Origin: a virus
DNA length: 64,000 bases
IMG/VR virus record: IMGVR_UViG_3300047510_001159
Location: 1-64,000 of that record
Direction: 5' to 3' (one strand)
Shown here piece after piece: positions 37,852-45,187 of the stretch (the first letter of the stretch is position 1; each line of letters opens with the position of its first letter). A program made the position numbers and the translations under genes. The notes under the pieces were generated by a model. That model made no database searches. It saw only the letters and a list, made by a program, of their open reading frames with translations, and was not told the DNA's origin.

Positions 37852-38085
37852 ATGAAAGGCATCATCGACTACGGCGACGACGGCGTTGTTCCTATGATCG
37901 AATCTGACGACGTTGAAAAAGTTGTTGAAAATATTATTGAATATGTAGAGGCACGTTTCGAAATCCTTGACAAGATGGGTGGACGTGACGCTGATATCTT
38001 CGCTCTGTGCCAAGAGTTTCATGAGTGGGGAACTGCAGAAGAAGGTGATGAAGTTTCTTACTTCACTTGTCCTACTTTTCAATAG
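37852..38085 (+). CDS. Hypothetical acidic protein
   Basis: A 77-residue protein (MKGIIDYGDDGVVPMIESDD..., LDKMGGRDADIFALCQEF), mostly helical and acidic. First gene behind the promoter at 37796, so probably early. Not recognised. Confidence 0.7.
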   Translation: MKGIIDYGDDGVVPMIESDDVEKVVENIIEYVEARFEILDKMGGRDADIFALCQEFHEWGTAEEGDEVSYFTCPTFQ

Positions 38086-38113
38086 TCCTATATAATCATA
38101 AAAGGATAGAACA

Positions 38114-38239
38114 ATGACCACGCCCAACTGGCAGCATCATTCTAAAAAAGAAGCAAAACGTACTCTGAAACCTCAGATGCTGCGTCAGGCAAAAGCTCGT
38201 AAACAGGCGCTCAAGCGTCAACTGGAGGTAATTAAATGA
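38114..38239 (+). CDS. Small basic protein
   Basis: A 41-residue, strongly basic helical peptide (SKKEAKRTLKPQMLRQAKAR then KQALKRQLEVIK). AAAGGA precedes the start, and the stop overlaps the next ATG. Possible nucleic-acid or polymerase binder, from charge only. Confidence 0.55.
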   Translation: MTTPNWQHHSKKEAKRTLKPQMLRQAKARKQALKRQLEVIK

Positions 38240-38421
38240 CTCATTATGATAAACTCGTAGATTCCATTATCGATGAAATCTATTACGTTTGGACTGAAGT
38301 TTCCAGTTGGAATGAAGATGACCAAGAAACTGCAAAAGAAGCAGCACATCGTATTCTTCAGCATGTTGAAGAGTTTCAATCTGTTCGCACAAAAGTTGCA
38401 CAATGGAGGGCAACTGATTGA
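38236..38421 (+). CDS. Hypothetical helical protein
   Basis: A 61-residue acidic, helical protein (YDKLVDSIIDEIYYVWTEVS). It has a 4-base overlap with the upstream gene and shares its stop region with the TTG of the next. Not recognised. Confidence 0.6.
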   Translation: MTHYDKLVDSIIDEIYYVWTEVSSWNEDDQETAKEAAHRILQHVEEFQSVRTKVAQWRATD

Positions 38422-38672
38422 ATCAATATAGATTTATAGATCCCAACTATCCTATTCTTAGTTGGTTGAGAGTAGTTGGTAATATGATGTTTGTGGTGGG
38501 ATATATTGTTATTCTATTTACGAATGTTGAAGTTGGTATCTATTGTAGAATGATAGGTAATGCAATGTCTTGGCCACATTTTCAGAAAATGAGAATGTGG
38601 GATATCTTGACAATTCGTGCCTTTTTTGCTATTGTAGAAGCAGTAAAACTTATTCAAATTTGGTTTTTTTAA
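38418..38672 (+). CDS. Small membrane protein
   Basis: An 84-residue protein with two hydrophobic segments (about 16-37 and 62-84), probably inserted in the host membrane. It starts at a TTG that overlaps the upstream TGA (TTGA). The promoter at 38607 lies inside it. Not recognised. Confidence 0.55.
   Translation: MNQYRFIDPNYPILSWLRVVGNMMFVVGYIVILFTNVEVGIYCRMIGNAMSWPHFQKMRMWDILTIRAFFAIVEAVKLIQIWFF
38607..38635 (+). promoter_or_regulatory. Extended -10 promoter inside membrane protein gene
   Basis: TTGACA (38607-38612), 17 bp, TATTGT (38630-38635) preceded by TGC; 40 bases before the ATG at 38675. Confidence 0.6.
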
Positions 38673-38674
38673 TA

Positions 38675-38872
38675 ATGCCACTATTATCTTTGGTAGATAT
38701 TCCAGTTAAGACAACTCCACAAAATGTTAAAGAAGCAAACGAAGCATTGTTTCATGCCAAAATGACATTACCAGCAGCAGCAAAGCATTGTGGCATGTCA
38801 AAGAAAGAAATGAAACTTACATTTTATGAATATCTAAAATATCATCCGCCTACTTATGAACTTCACACCTGA
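38675..38872 (+). CDS. Conserved cyanophage protein with HTH-like segment
   Basis: A 65-residue protein. LPAAAKHCGMSKKEMKLTFYEY (about residues 33-54) looks like a small helix-turn-helix, so DNA binding is possible. Its 3' end overlaps the next gene by 17 bases. Start ATG 38675 fits the promoter at 38607. Confidence 0.6.
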   Translation: MPLLSLVDIPVKTTPQNVKEANEALFHAKMTLPAAAKHCGMSKKEMKLTFYEYLKYHPPTYELHT

Positions 38873-39017
38873 ACAATATAAATTAATTTTTACTTCTGTC
38901 CGTCGTTATCAAATTGATAAATGTATTCATGATAGTAAACAATACCATGAGTGTAATGAAATACTTAACGAATTGTATGATTGTGCGTATACGCAAACAA
39001 AAGAACAACCAAGATGA
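38856..39017 (+). CDS. Small hypothetical protein
   Basis: A 53-residue protein (MNFTPEQYKLIFTSVRRYQI, with C in DKCIHDSK and HECNEIL). ATGA overlap with the following gene supports it. Not recognised. Confidence 0.5.
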   Translation: MNFTPEQYKLIFTSVRRYQIDKCIHDSKQYHECNEILNELYDCAYTQTKEQPR

Positions 39018-39316
39018 TCGATTACGGCAACGAGCGTCTCAATCAAATATATAGAGATACTTGGCCTAATCTTGGGTGGGCATTAATGGATAAAATCAGA
39101 GTAGGAAACACAGTAAAGTTTCTTGGTTGTAGTAGAGAACAAGTTCAGTGGGGAAATAATACCGACCCCACTGGTATTCTAATAGTTGGTGACAAATACT
39201 ATGTTGAGCATGTGCATGTTCACTCTCAGCATACTAAAATAGAACTTAGAGGCATTAAAGGTAAATTTAATTCAGTATGTTTTGAGGTGAGCTATGAAAC
39301 ACGAAGAAATGCTTGA
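39014..39316 (+). CDS. Hypothetical protein
   Basis: A 100-residue protein (MIDYGNERLNQIYRDTWPNL; later TDPTGILIVGDKYYVEHVHV), predominantly beta in its second half. The ATG at 39014 is chosen because it overlaps the upstream stop as ATGA. Not recognised. Confidence 0.6.
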   Translation: MIDYGNERLNQIYRDTWPNLGWALMDKIRVGNTVKFLGCSREQVQWGNNTDPTGILIVGDKYYVEHVHVHSQHTKIELRGIKGKFNSVCFEVSYETRRNA

Positions 39317-39587
39317 AGAGGCAGAACGTAGAGAAAAAAGTAATCGTGTTCTACAACGATATAATGATTACTACAATATGGAATGTGCTGGATTGCCTCA
39401 CGGCACACCCATTACACCAGAGCACACACAAATGATTACTCTTCAATCCATGATTGATGCCCTGCGTTGTGAATATCTGAATGATGAATACACTCATATT
39501 TCTATCAGTGATATTGAAGATCTGATCGAACAATTAGACAATCAAGCAACCAAGTTTCTTGAACGAGTGAGACAAAACAATGACTGA
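39294..39587 (+). CDS. Hypothetical helical protein
   Basis: A 97-residue charged helical protein (KHEEMLEEAERREKSNRVLQ). It overlaps the previous gene by 23 bases and the next by 8 (ATGACTGA). Not recognised. Confidence 0.6.
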   Translation: MKHEEMLEEAERREKSNRVLQRYNDYYNMECAGLPHGTPITPEHTQMITLQSMIDALRCEYLNDEYTHISISDIEDLIEQLDNQATKFLERVRQNND

Positions 39588-39738
39588 ACGAAACCTTACA
39601 CAAGAACTTCTCTATTCAAATTATATTGATATGGAGAATGGTGATGATACGGAATCAATTGATTATCGTTCTTTGATACACATTATCACAGAACTTATGA
39701 ATAGGATTGAGAAACTGGAGGCAAAACTGAATGACTGA
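39580..39738 (+). CDS. Small acidic hypothetical protein
   Basis: A 52-residue protein ending in an amphipathic helix (LIHIITELMNRIEKLEAKLN), probably a short coiled coil. Both ends use the ATGACTGA overlap. Confidence 0.55.
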   Translation: MTERNLTQELLYSNYIDMENGDDTESIDYRSLIHIITELMNRIEKLEAKLND

Positions 39739-39913
39739 AGACATACAACAACCAAATGGAGACTTTCTGAAGAATTATCCAGATGTTACCCGTGTTGAAG
39801 TTATTACTGATAATGGCAGAGAGTTTGTCCGATATGAATGCTCTAATGTTCAGGTAAGTCTTCAAGATGACGGACAAACAATTAAAGTATTTCTATTTTC
39901 CACTTATGACTGA
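39731..39913 (+). CDS. Hypothetical protein
   Basis: A 60-residue beta-rich protein (VTRVEVITDNGREFVRYECS). Joined to both neighbours by 8-base overlaps. Not recognised. Confidence 0.55.
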   Translation: MTEDIQQPNGDFLKNYPDVTRVEVITDNGREFVRYECSNVQVSLQDDGQTIKVFLFSTYD

Positions 39914-40205
39914 CAAACCATTCTATCGTTTCTTTGCGATTGATTATTTTGCCACTGGTGAGGGTAGATCGTATTGGCTACAAATTTGCCGTAACTATCA
40001 ATTAATTGATCGAGACCGTGAGTATGAACGATTCGCAAAGTTTGTACCTGATGATCATTACTTGCGTGGTTGCGATGAACTGACTGAAGAAGAGTTCATG
40101 GAAAAGTATGCTGAACTGATACCAAATCATGTAAAAGTTCAAGTACATCGATGTGATCAACCTGCATTCACATGGCAATCACATCTACACGTTAATTACT
40201 CATGA
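39906..40205 (+). CDS. Hypothetical protein
   Basis: A 99-residue protein (MTDKPFYRFFAIDYFATGEG, then DELTEEEFMEKYAELIPNHV). The start at 39906 is preferred over 39867 because it gives the same ATGAC..TGA overlap as its neighbours. Not recognised. Confidence 0.6.
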   Translation: MTDKPFYRFFAIDYFATGEGRSYWLQICRNYQLIDRDREYERFAKFVPDDHYLRGCDELTEEEFMEKYAELIPNHVKVQVHRCDQPAFTWQSHLHVNYS

Positions 40206-40390
40206 CTAAATTAGTAAATTGGACTGAAAACCCTGATGAAATTGTACTGGAAGAGGTGAAGTTGTTTCACCTGGAAAGTATGAACGAACGAGCACTGTGG
40301 ATTGGTGTTTATGGACAAGATGGTAAGATTTATCATTTGAATATCACTGGAGACCAACTGAGATATTATTGGAGTGATGAAACGCCATGA
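40202..40390 (+). CDS. Hypothetical protein
   Basis: A 62-residue protein (ENPDEIVLEEVKLFHLESMN, then GQDGKIYHLNITGDQLRYYW). ATGA overlaps at both ends. Not recognised. Confidence 0.6.
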   Translation: MTKLVNWTENPDEIVLEEVKLFHLESMNERALWIGVYGQDGKIYHLNITGDQLRYYWSDETP

Positions 40391-40602
40391 GGTTTAAAGA
40401 AAGCAAATGGGAAGACTTCATTGAAGGATTCCGCTATATCTGCAGTGCCCTTGAAGCCTATAATGCTGGTGATTACTGGGGAATGAAAGAGTTCTGGGAG
40501 ACCATCAATGTAGGTTGGTATTATGAATATGTCTATCCGTATGATGATGCATATCGTATACATATCCCTTCACCCGAGCGCAAACTGAGGTTAGCAGAAT
40601 GA
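40387..40602 (+). CDS. Hypothetical protein
   Basis: A 71-residue Trp/Tyr-rich protein (NAGDYWGMKEFWETINVGWY). ATGA overlaps at both ends. Not recognised. Confidence 0.6.
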   Translation: MRFKESKWEDFIEGFRYICSALEAYNAGDYWGMKEFWETINVGWYYEYVYPYDDAYRIHIPSPERKLRLAE

Positions 40603-40877
40603 AACTCTTCAACTACTACCACTACGAAGACTTTGGGCACGAATGGTATTTTCAACTGCTTGGATGGTATCCACATTTCGCATTGATGGATGTTGTCATT
40701 CAGTGGGATGATTATCCTGCTACAGAAATATTCCCTATGCTGCTGATTAGCTTCGGTAGTAGATCACTCACAGGATTCTCATTCCGCTGGAAGTGGTTTG
40801 AGATTCGCTGTGATTTTCTGACATCAGCACCACGCAACTTTGAAAGATATCATCGTTATGGAGAATCATATCAATGA
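40599..40877 (+). CDS. Hypothetical aromatic-rich protein
   Basis: A 92-residue protein with many Trp, Tyr and Phe (FQLLGWYPHFALMDVVIQWD, TGFSFRWKWFEIRCDFLTSA). ATGA overlaps at both ends. Not recognised. Confidence 0.6.
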   Translation: MKLFNYYHYEDFGHEWYFQLLGWYPHFALMDVVIQWDDYPATEIFPMLLISFGSRSLTGFSFRWKWFEIRCDFLTSAPRNFERYHRYGESYQ

Positions 40878-41380
40878 CAAACCCGCTTATTCAAAAATTT
40901 GAAGAAATCTACGGTGAGAAGAAAGAAGAAGTCGTAGAAGAAAAAAAGCCGCCTCTATCCATCAAAGAGATGAAGGAAAGATACACATCATCTGGACTGC
41001 TTGGAAGTATGGCAGATGATATTATCAATGTAAATCCACCAAAACCATCATTAACTATCAATGGTGGGTCAGAAATCATGGATAGTGGTGCATTTGTCAT
41101 TCCTGCCGCCACTATAAACAATGGTGCTATCAGTATGGATGGCAGCTATTTCAAACCCGATGCACTGATTAGTAACGGCAAAACTACATCATCTGTTAAT
41201 CCAAACACATTTCGGTTGCCACAAGTCACAGAAATGGAAAAGCAAATGTGCAAGGTGATAAATGATGTGGCAAACGGAAAAGCATGTGTATCATCTATTT
41301 CGGCACAAGTAGATAACTCATTTACTGGATTTGGTGGACAGATAAGATATACTATTGAGATTGTCGGCAGGTATCCATGA
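40874..41380 (+). CDS. Hypothetical protein
   Basis: A 168-residue protein with a charged N-terminal helix (IQKFEEIYGEKKEEVVEEKK), then repeated beta-like segments (SLTINGGSEIMDSG, AATINNGAISMDGSYF). ATGA overlap with the next gene. Not recognised. Confidence 0.6.
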   Translation: MTNPLIQKFEEIYGEKKEEVVEEKKPPLSIKEMKERYTSSGLLGSMADDIINVNPPKPSLTINGGSEIMDSGAFVIPAATINNGAISMDGSYFKPDALISNGKTTSSVNPNTFRLPQVTEMEKQMCKVINDVANGKACVSSISAQVDNSFTGFGGQIRYTIEIVGRYP

Positions 41381-41517
41381 ACCCGTCTGATAAGGATAAG
41401 TTATACATCACATTATTTTTACTAATACTCTTCCTACTTGACATGTGCGTGGTGGGTGGGGTATTATTACATGGTAAAGCAAACTTCCCCGAACTGCTTA
41501 AGCATCTACATGGCTAA
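41377..41517 (+). CDS. Single-pass membrane peptide
   Basis: A 46-residue peptide with one hydrophobic segment (LYITLFLLILFLLDM, then CVVGGVLL). Contains the promoter at 41438. Confidence 0.5.
   Translation: MNPSDKDKLYITLFLLILFLLDMCVVGGVLLHGKANFPELLKHLHG
41438..41467 (+). promoter_or_regulatory. Promoter inside small membrane gene
   Basis: TTGACA (41438-41443), 18 bp, TATTAT (41462-41467); 43 bases before the ATG at 41510. Confidence 0.6.
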
Positions 41518-41695
41518 CAACAACTCTTCTTCTGGTGGTGGTATTGGTTTCACTGGTATGCTCACCATTCTGTTTATTGGTTTGAAACTTGCTGGAGTCA
41601 TTTCCTGGCCTTGGGTGTGGGTATTGTCTCCCTTGTGGATTACTCTTATTCTTGCTTTTGTCGTTATTGCTATTCTGTTGCTTGTTGCAAAATGA
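41510..41695 (+). CDS. Conserved small phage membrane protein
   Basis: A 61-residue protein: MANNNSSSGGGIGFTGMLTI, then two hydrophobic helices (LFIGLKLAGVI; PLWITLILAFVVIAILLLVA). The Ser/Gly start followed by GLLTI..KL.GVI.W.W.WVLSPLWI is a pattern I know from many cyanophages and other phages; its role is unknown. ATG at 41510 fits both the ATGGCTAA overlap and the promoter. Confidence 0.75.
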   Translation: MANNNSSSGGGIGFTGMLTILFIGLKLAGVISWPWVWVLSPLWITLILAFVVIAILLLVAK

Positions 41696-41928
41696 GAAAG
41701 GTTATCGTAAAACCCAAAAGCAGCAAGGCAAAGAATCGTTTTGCTAACATCATGGAGGGCAATCCTGTTTGTATTGTAGAACAGGATACTGGTGGTGAGT
41801 TATTCTTAGCATCAGAGAATCGCAAATACTTTATGTGGGTCAGCACTCGCACTGGAACTAATCGTTTCGGTGACAAATCTGATGCACACTGGGAAATCAT
41901 TTCTGAAATCAAAGAGGTAATCGAATGA
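41692..41928 (+). CDS. Hypothetical basic protein
   Basis: A 78-residue protein (RKVIVKPKSSKAKNRFANIM, then CIVEQDTGGELFLASENRKY), beta-rich with a basic start. ATG 41692 overlaps the upstream stop as ATGA. Confidence 0.6.
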   Translation: MRKVIVKPKSSKAKNRFANIMEGNPVCIVEQDTGGELFLASENRKYFMWVSTRTGTNRFGDKSDAHWEIISEIKEVIE

Positions 41929-42062
41929 CTAACATTCCCACTGATAAACAAATTGATGAACTTTGGGATGAGATTGGAGGGTATTACAATCTTTATCCTG
42001 AAGTTAGGAAAACTATCCGTGAGGCACTAAATCGTTGGGCAGTTGTGGAGGATGAAGAATGA
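41925..42062 (+). CDS. Small acidic protein
   Basis: A 45-residue helical acidic protein (TDKQIDELWDEIGGYYNLYP). ATGA overlaps at both ends. Not recognised. Confidence 0.55.
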   Translation: MTNIPTDKQIDELWDEIGGYYNLYPEVRKTIREALNRWAVVEDEE

Positions 42063-42241
42063 AAGCTAAAACTCGTGTCATCTTAGAGATGGCGATTGAA
42101 GAAGGTGTGCGTCGTGGTTGGCATCTTGCACACAAACATGTAGAGAATCCTTTGCCAAGTGCCGTTATGGAAAGGATTGACGAAGCTGTGATGTCTGCTA
42201 TCTACGAATACTTTACTTTTGATGATGAGGACTACCAATGA
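42059..42241 (+). CDS. Hypothetical helical protein
   Basis: A 60-residue helical protein (VILEMAIEEGVRRGWHLAHK). ATGA overlaps at both ends. Not recognised. Confidence 0.6.
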   Translation: MKAKTRVILEMAIEEGVRRGWHLAHKHVENPLPSAVMERIDEAVMSAIYEYFTFDDEDYQ

Positions 42242-42435
42242 CTTACGATGAACTCTACGACCACATTGTTCACTACATTGCTCAACCAATGGATGATAAG
42301 CGTAAAGCATGTCTGATCCTTGGTGCTGTTATGGAGTTTCTCCTTGATTGTGAGATTGAGGGCACAAATCCATACACCATTGATATGACTGGATTTATCA
42401 ACGAAAAGATTGACGAATACGAGGAAATGAAATGA
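42238..42435 (+). CDS. Hypothetical protein
   Basis: A 65-residue acidic helical protein (YDELYDHIVHYIAQPMDDKR). ATGA overlaps at both ends. Not recognised. Confidence 0.6.
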   Translation: MTYDELYDHIVHYIAQPMDDKRKACLILGAVMEFLLDCEIEGTNPYTIDMTGFINEKIDEYEEMK

Positions 42436-42725
42436 GCGGCGGACACTTTGGAGATTACGACTATTACAAGGTCTCACAATTTGCTGATGAGTTGGAAGTA
42501 GAGATTGAGAATAATGGTAAGGAAAGGAATGAAGATCGCACTTATGGTTGTGAATGGTATCCCAACCACGACCCTGATGTGATTGATGTTTTACAGGAGC
42601 AAATCCCCAAACTGCGTAAGATGGCAGAGATTATGAAGCATATTGATTATCTCTACAGTGGTGACATTGGTGACGATAGTTTCCTGCTTCGTATGAAAGA
42701 AACAGAGGTGAAGTATGACTTCTGA
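42432..42725 (+). CDS. Conserved hypothetical protein
   Basis: A 97-residue protein starting MSGGHFGDYDYYKVSQFADE; the SGGHFxY...FADELE pattern recurs in many phages without known function. It overlaps the next gene by 11 bases. Confidence 0.7.
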   Translation: MSGGHFGDYDYYKVSQFADELEVEIENNGKERNEDRTYGCEWYPNHDPDVIDVLQEQIPKLRKMAEIMKHIDYLYSGDIGDDSFLLRMKETEVKYDF

Positions 42726-42945
42726 ACAACGAAAACTATGTAAAGATTGTCTCTACTATAGGAAAAGTTGGTTAGGTCATCTTTTTGGGAATAACTCACT
42801 TGATCGGTGCTATAATCCCATCGTAACTGGTGATTTTATAACTGGAGACAAAAAAAGTCAAAGTTGTGAAAATGCCAGAGATTTTGAGATGTATTGTGGT
42901 AGAGATGGTAAGCATTTTGAGCAACTATGGGGTGATAGGAAATGA
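42715..42945 (+). CDS. Hypothetical Cys-rich protein
   Basis: A 76-residue protein with six Cys (KLCKDCLYY, DRCYNP, QSCENAR, MYCGRD), perhaps a small metal-binding knuckle. ATGA overlap with the next gene. Confidence 0.6.
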   Translation: MTSEQRKLCKDCLYYRKSWLGHLFGNNSLDRCYNPIVTGDFITGDKKSQSCENARDFEMYCGRDGKHFEQLWGDRK

Positions 42946-43121
42946 ATAAAGTAAAGTTTGTGTATGTGACTCGCACGATTGACCCTAAGACTCGCATTCA
43001 TTACTTGGATGCGATTGATGAGAATGGTCAGCATTGGATGGCAGAAATGTCACACAAAGAGGAGCCATGGTTGTGCTTTACTGATGTATGGAAGAAGGAT
43101 GTGCAGGTGCCCTATGACTGA
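42942..43121 (+). CDS. Hypothetical protein
   Basis: A 59-residue protein (MNKVKFVYVTRTIDPKTRIH; DENGQHWMAEM), beta-rich. Ends with the ATGACTGA overlap. Confidence 0.55.
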   Translation: MNKVKFVYVTRTIDPKTRIHYLDAIDENGQHWMAEMSHKEEPWLCFTDVWKKDVQVPYD

Positions 43122-43290
43122 ATCATTGTGGAGTGTGATGAGAAACAAACTTGGTTTCTCTATTGATATATGTGACGAGATTGTGGATGCTGTTGAAGAA
43201 TGGTTGCCAAAAGAGCATGACACAAACTCTTATAAATGGAATCAATGTATTGAAATAATACACAACAAACTTTGGGAGCAATCAGAATGA
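43114..43290 (+). CDS. Hypothetical helical protein
   Basis: A 58-residue protein (SIDICDEIVDAVEEWLPKEH). ATG 43114 is chosen from the ATGACTGA overlap; the stop overlaps the RlpA-like start. Confidence 0.6.
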   Translation: MTESLWSVMRNKLGFSIDICDEIVDAVEEWLPKEHDTNSYKWNQCIEIIHNKLWEQSE

Positions 43291-43592
43291 TTATTGCTGG
43301 TCTAATGTGTGGAATTGCTACTTTCTATGGTGTTGGTGATGGTTTCCATGGACAAAGAACTGCTAATGGTGAACGTTTCAGTGCTTATCAATTAACCGCA
43401 GCACACCCATATCTTAAAATGGGTAGCAGAATTCGTGTCACCAATCAAGACAATATGAAGCAAGTTATTGTTCGTATAAATGATAGGGGACCATATAGCC
43501 ATGCTGATTTAGATTTGAGTTACGCAGCATTCTCTCGTATCTCTTCTCCCAGTCGTGGTAATGCTACCATATGTTATAGAGTAATCGGATAA
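43287..43592 (+). CDS. RlpA-like double-psi beta-barrel protein
   Basis: A 101-residue protein with a short hydrophobic start (MIIAGLMCGIA) followed by an RlpA/expansin-type barrel: TFYGVGDGFHGQRTANGERF, LTAAHPYLKMGSRIRVTNQD, VIVRINDRGPYSHADLDLSY. Cellular RlpA proteins bind or cleave denuded septal peptidoglycan. The conserved Asp of NDRGP and the GxxTANGE region are present. A role in lysis, entry or cell-division interference is possible; the fold is confident, the role is not. Its start overlaps the upstream stop. Confidence 0.8.
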   Translation: MIIAGLMCGIATFYGVGDGFHGQRTANGERFSAYQLTAAHPYLKMGSRIRVTNQDNMKQVIVRINDRGPYSHADLDLSYAAFSRISSPSRGNATICYRVIG

Positions 43593-43596
43593 AATT

Positions 43597-43992
43597 ATGG
43601 GTATGTTCGACTATTTCCGCTCATCATATGATTTGGGCGAGCAGTTTACAAATGTGGTGTGCCAAACCAAAGATATTGAAGATGGTATTGGTGGCACCAT
43701 GACAGACTACTGGTTAGATCCCAGTGGTCTATTGTGGTATCCAAGTTATATTGGATGCAGCACACTGGAGATATACGAAGAAGGTCATCCTAAGTATAAT
43801 CCAGACAAGAAGTTTTTTAATCATGAATGGGTTCCTACTGGTGTGCATGGCAAATATCAACCATGTTATATCACAAGGTATATCGAAGTGTATCCTGCTA
43901 ATTGGCAGGGAGCATGGGAGGACTGGCCCCGCTTGAAATTGCACTTCAAATATGGTAAACTACAAGACTATGAGGACATAACAGGACGATGA
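43597..43992 (+). CDS. Conserved phage hypothetical protein
   Basis: A 131-residue protein beginning MGMFDYFRSSYDLGEQFTNV, with CQTKDIEDG, MTDYWLDPSG and WLDP-type turns. The MGMFDxxxS.Y.LG pattern is common in phages; function unknown. ATGA overlap with the next gene. Confidence 0.7.
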   Translation: MGMFDYFRSSYDLGEQFTNVVCQTKDIEDGIGGTMTDYWLDPSGLLWYPSYIGCSTLEIYEEGHPKYNPDKKFFNHEWVPTGVHGKYQPCYITRYIEVYPANWQGAWEDWPRLKLHFKYGKLQDYEDITGR

Positions 43993-44291
43993 GTACAACA
44001 ACCTTCACTTACAAAAACGATGAACTGGTGTGTATGGGTGAACGCTACCCATCCAAGACACTGACAATCTCAACAAAGTGTGACGACCTCAATGCACACG
44101 AGTTGCTTGACATTTTTAAATCTTTCATGTTAGGATGTGGTTATGCCGAAAAAAGTTTCTACGATGCCTGCTACGAAGTCTGCCAAGAACACCCGCGCTA
44201 CCGCCAAAGCGGAAACGGATCAAAACTGGGGCAAACTGACAAAACAGAAGAAGGATACAAAGATCCCTACACCTACCCAACAGGAATGTAG
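43989..44291 (+). CDS. Conserved hypothetical protein (3' part overlaps next gene)
   Basis: A 100-residue protein. LTISTKCDDLNAHELLDIFK then SFMLGCGYAEKSFYDACYEV looks like a genuine globular helical domain. The last 50 residues share DNA with the following gene in another frame (149 nt overlap), which is unusually long for this phage. Confidence 0.55.
   Translation: MSTTTFTYKNDELVCMGERYPSKTLTISTKCDDLNAHELLDIFKSFMLGCGYAEKSFYDACYEVCQEHPRYRQSGNGSKLGQTDKTEEGYKDPYTYPTGM
44107..44136 (+). promoter_or_regulatory. Possible promoter inside hypothetical gene
   Basis: TTGACA (44107-44112), 18 bp, TAGGAT (44131-44136). The ATG at 44143 would then be almost leaderless. Confidence 0.4.
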
Positions 44292-44523
44292 TCTTAAACT
44301 CAGCAATGACCCCGCTAAGTTTCCTCATCCTGGATTCCCTATTCGTTTAGAATACAAAGACGGCAACGACAAGAAAACCTGCTGGTTTCAATGCTACGAC
44401 CACTACATTAAACATATCACACGATACAAAGTAACTGACTATGAAGCAACAACGAATGATGTGGCGCTGGTGGGCGAAAGCACTGGGGCAAAAAGCAAGC
44501 AACAAAGATCACGAAGCAGATAA
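44143..44523 (+). CDS. Conserved cyanophage protein with CWFQCYDHYIKH motif
   Basis: A 126-residue protein: a basic, Lys/Thr-rich N terminus (MPKKVSTMPATKSAKNTRAT) and a conserved-looking core HPGFPIRLEYKDGNDKKTCW then FQCYDHYIKHITRYKV. Cys and His there could bind metal. It overlaps both neighbours by long stretches (149 and 83 nt). Confidence 0.6.
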   Translation: MPKKVSTMPATKSAKNTRATAKAETDQNWGKLTKQKKDTKIPTPTQQECSLKLSNDPAKFPHPGFPIRLEYKDGNDKKTCWFQCYDHYIKHITRYKVTDYEATTNDVALVGESTGAKSKQQRSRSR

Positions 44524-44767
44524 GGTTGCTATCATTCGCACTATTATCTTCGCTACATATCTTATCACTAACTGCTTCATTGTAGCAGGTGTTTTGAGGC
44601 ATTGGAATGACGAAACACAAATACTCATTGAGATCCATGAAAATACAACTAGTAACAAAGACTCATACGCAGAAAGATGGAACAATCTGGGAATGGCAGG
44701 AGACACCAGAGTTGAGAACGTATATCACACAGCAACAATCAAAAATCGTATTCGAGAATTTGAATGA
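44441..44767 (+). CDS. Conserved cyanophage membrane-associated protein
   Basis: A 108-residue protein. MMWRWWAKALGQKASNKDHE then ADKVAIIRTIIFATYLITNC and FIVAGVLRHWND is a pattern I know from cyanophages, with one membrane helix. The tail after residue 60 overlaps another frame; the stop makes an ATGA with the next gene, which supports the full length. Confidence 0.6.
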   Translation: MKQQRMMWRWWAKALGQKASNKDHEADKVAIIRTIIFATYLITNCFIVAGVLRHWNDETQILIEIHENTTSNKDSYAERWNNLGMAGDTRVENVYHTATIKNRIREFE

Positions 44768-44789
44768 ACCACCCAAACGAACACCCTGA
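44607..44789 (+). CDS. Small hypothetical protein (overlaps two genes)
   Basis: A 60-residue frame. The part from MKIQLVTKTHTQKDGTIWEW (ATG at 44637) onward looks like a real short beta protein. Its 161-nt overlap with the preceding gene leaves doubt. Confidence 0.4.
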   Translation: MTKHKYSLRSMKIQLVTKTHTQKDGTIWEWQETPELRTYITQQQSKIVFENLNEPPKRTP

Positions 44790-45000
44790 AATTGCTGAGG
44801 TAGATTGGATTGATGATACATTCCGTGTTGAAGAAACTCGCTGGAAAACTTGGAAAAGTTTTCACAAAGATGGGAGAGGACTCATCATGTCATTACACAG
44901 AGACACTTGTATTACAGCAACCAGATTTTACCTTAAAGGATGCCAAGAAGGCTGGACTACTTCCAAAACATATGAAGGTGAAGTAGGTGGAAAACTCTAA
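44764..45000 (+). CDS. Hypothetical protein
   Basis: A 78-residue protein (EIAEVDWIDDTFRVEETRWK). ATGA overlap upstream, and a 14-base overlap with the next gene. Confidence 0.6.
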   Translation: MNHPNEHPEIAEVDWIDDTFRVEETRWKTWKSFHKDGRGLIMSLHRDTCITATRFYLKGCQEGWTTSKTYEGEVGGKL

Positions 45001-45175
45001 AACAAGAGAAAAAAAACCTGATTACTATCCATACCATGAGTTAGATCCAACTACACCATGGTATGAATGGTTATGTTATTGTGAAATTTGCCATCAGTTG
45101 GAGATTCCACGTCAACCACACCTTGGTAGATTTGCTAGATATCGTGAGTATCTTAGAGAAGTTGGTGTATTGTAA
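44987..45175 (+). CDS. Hypothetical protein
   Basis: A 62-residue protein starting at GTG (ENSKTREKKPDYYPYHELDP), with CYCEICHQLEIP, a possible small metal site. Last gene before a short regulatory gap. Confidence 0.5.
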   Translation: MENSKTREKKPDYYPYHELDPTTPWYEWLCYCEICHQLEIPRQPHLGRFARYREYLREVGVL

Positions 45176-45187
45176 CAAATTGTTACA
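45171..45187. repeat. Short palindrome, possible operator
   Basis: TGTAACAA / TTGTTACA around a single central base, 59 bases before the next ATG. A second hairpin (TTATCAG/CTGATAA, 45220-45239) lies between. Size and symmetry fit a dimeric regulator site. Confidence 0.4.
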
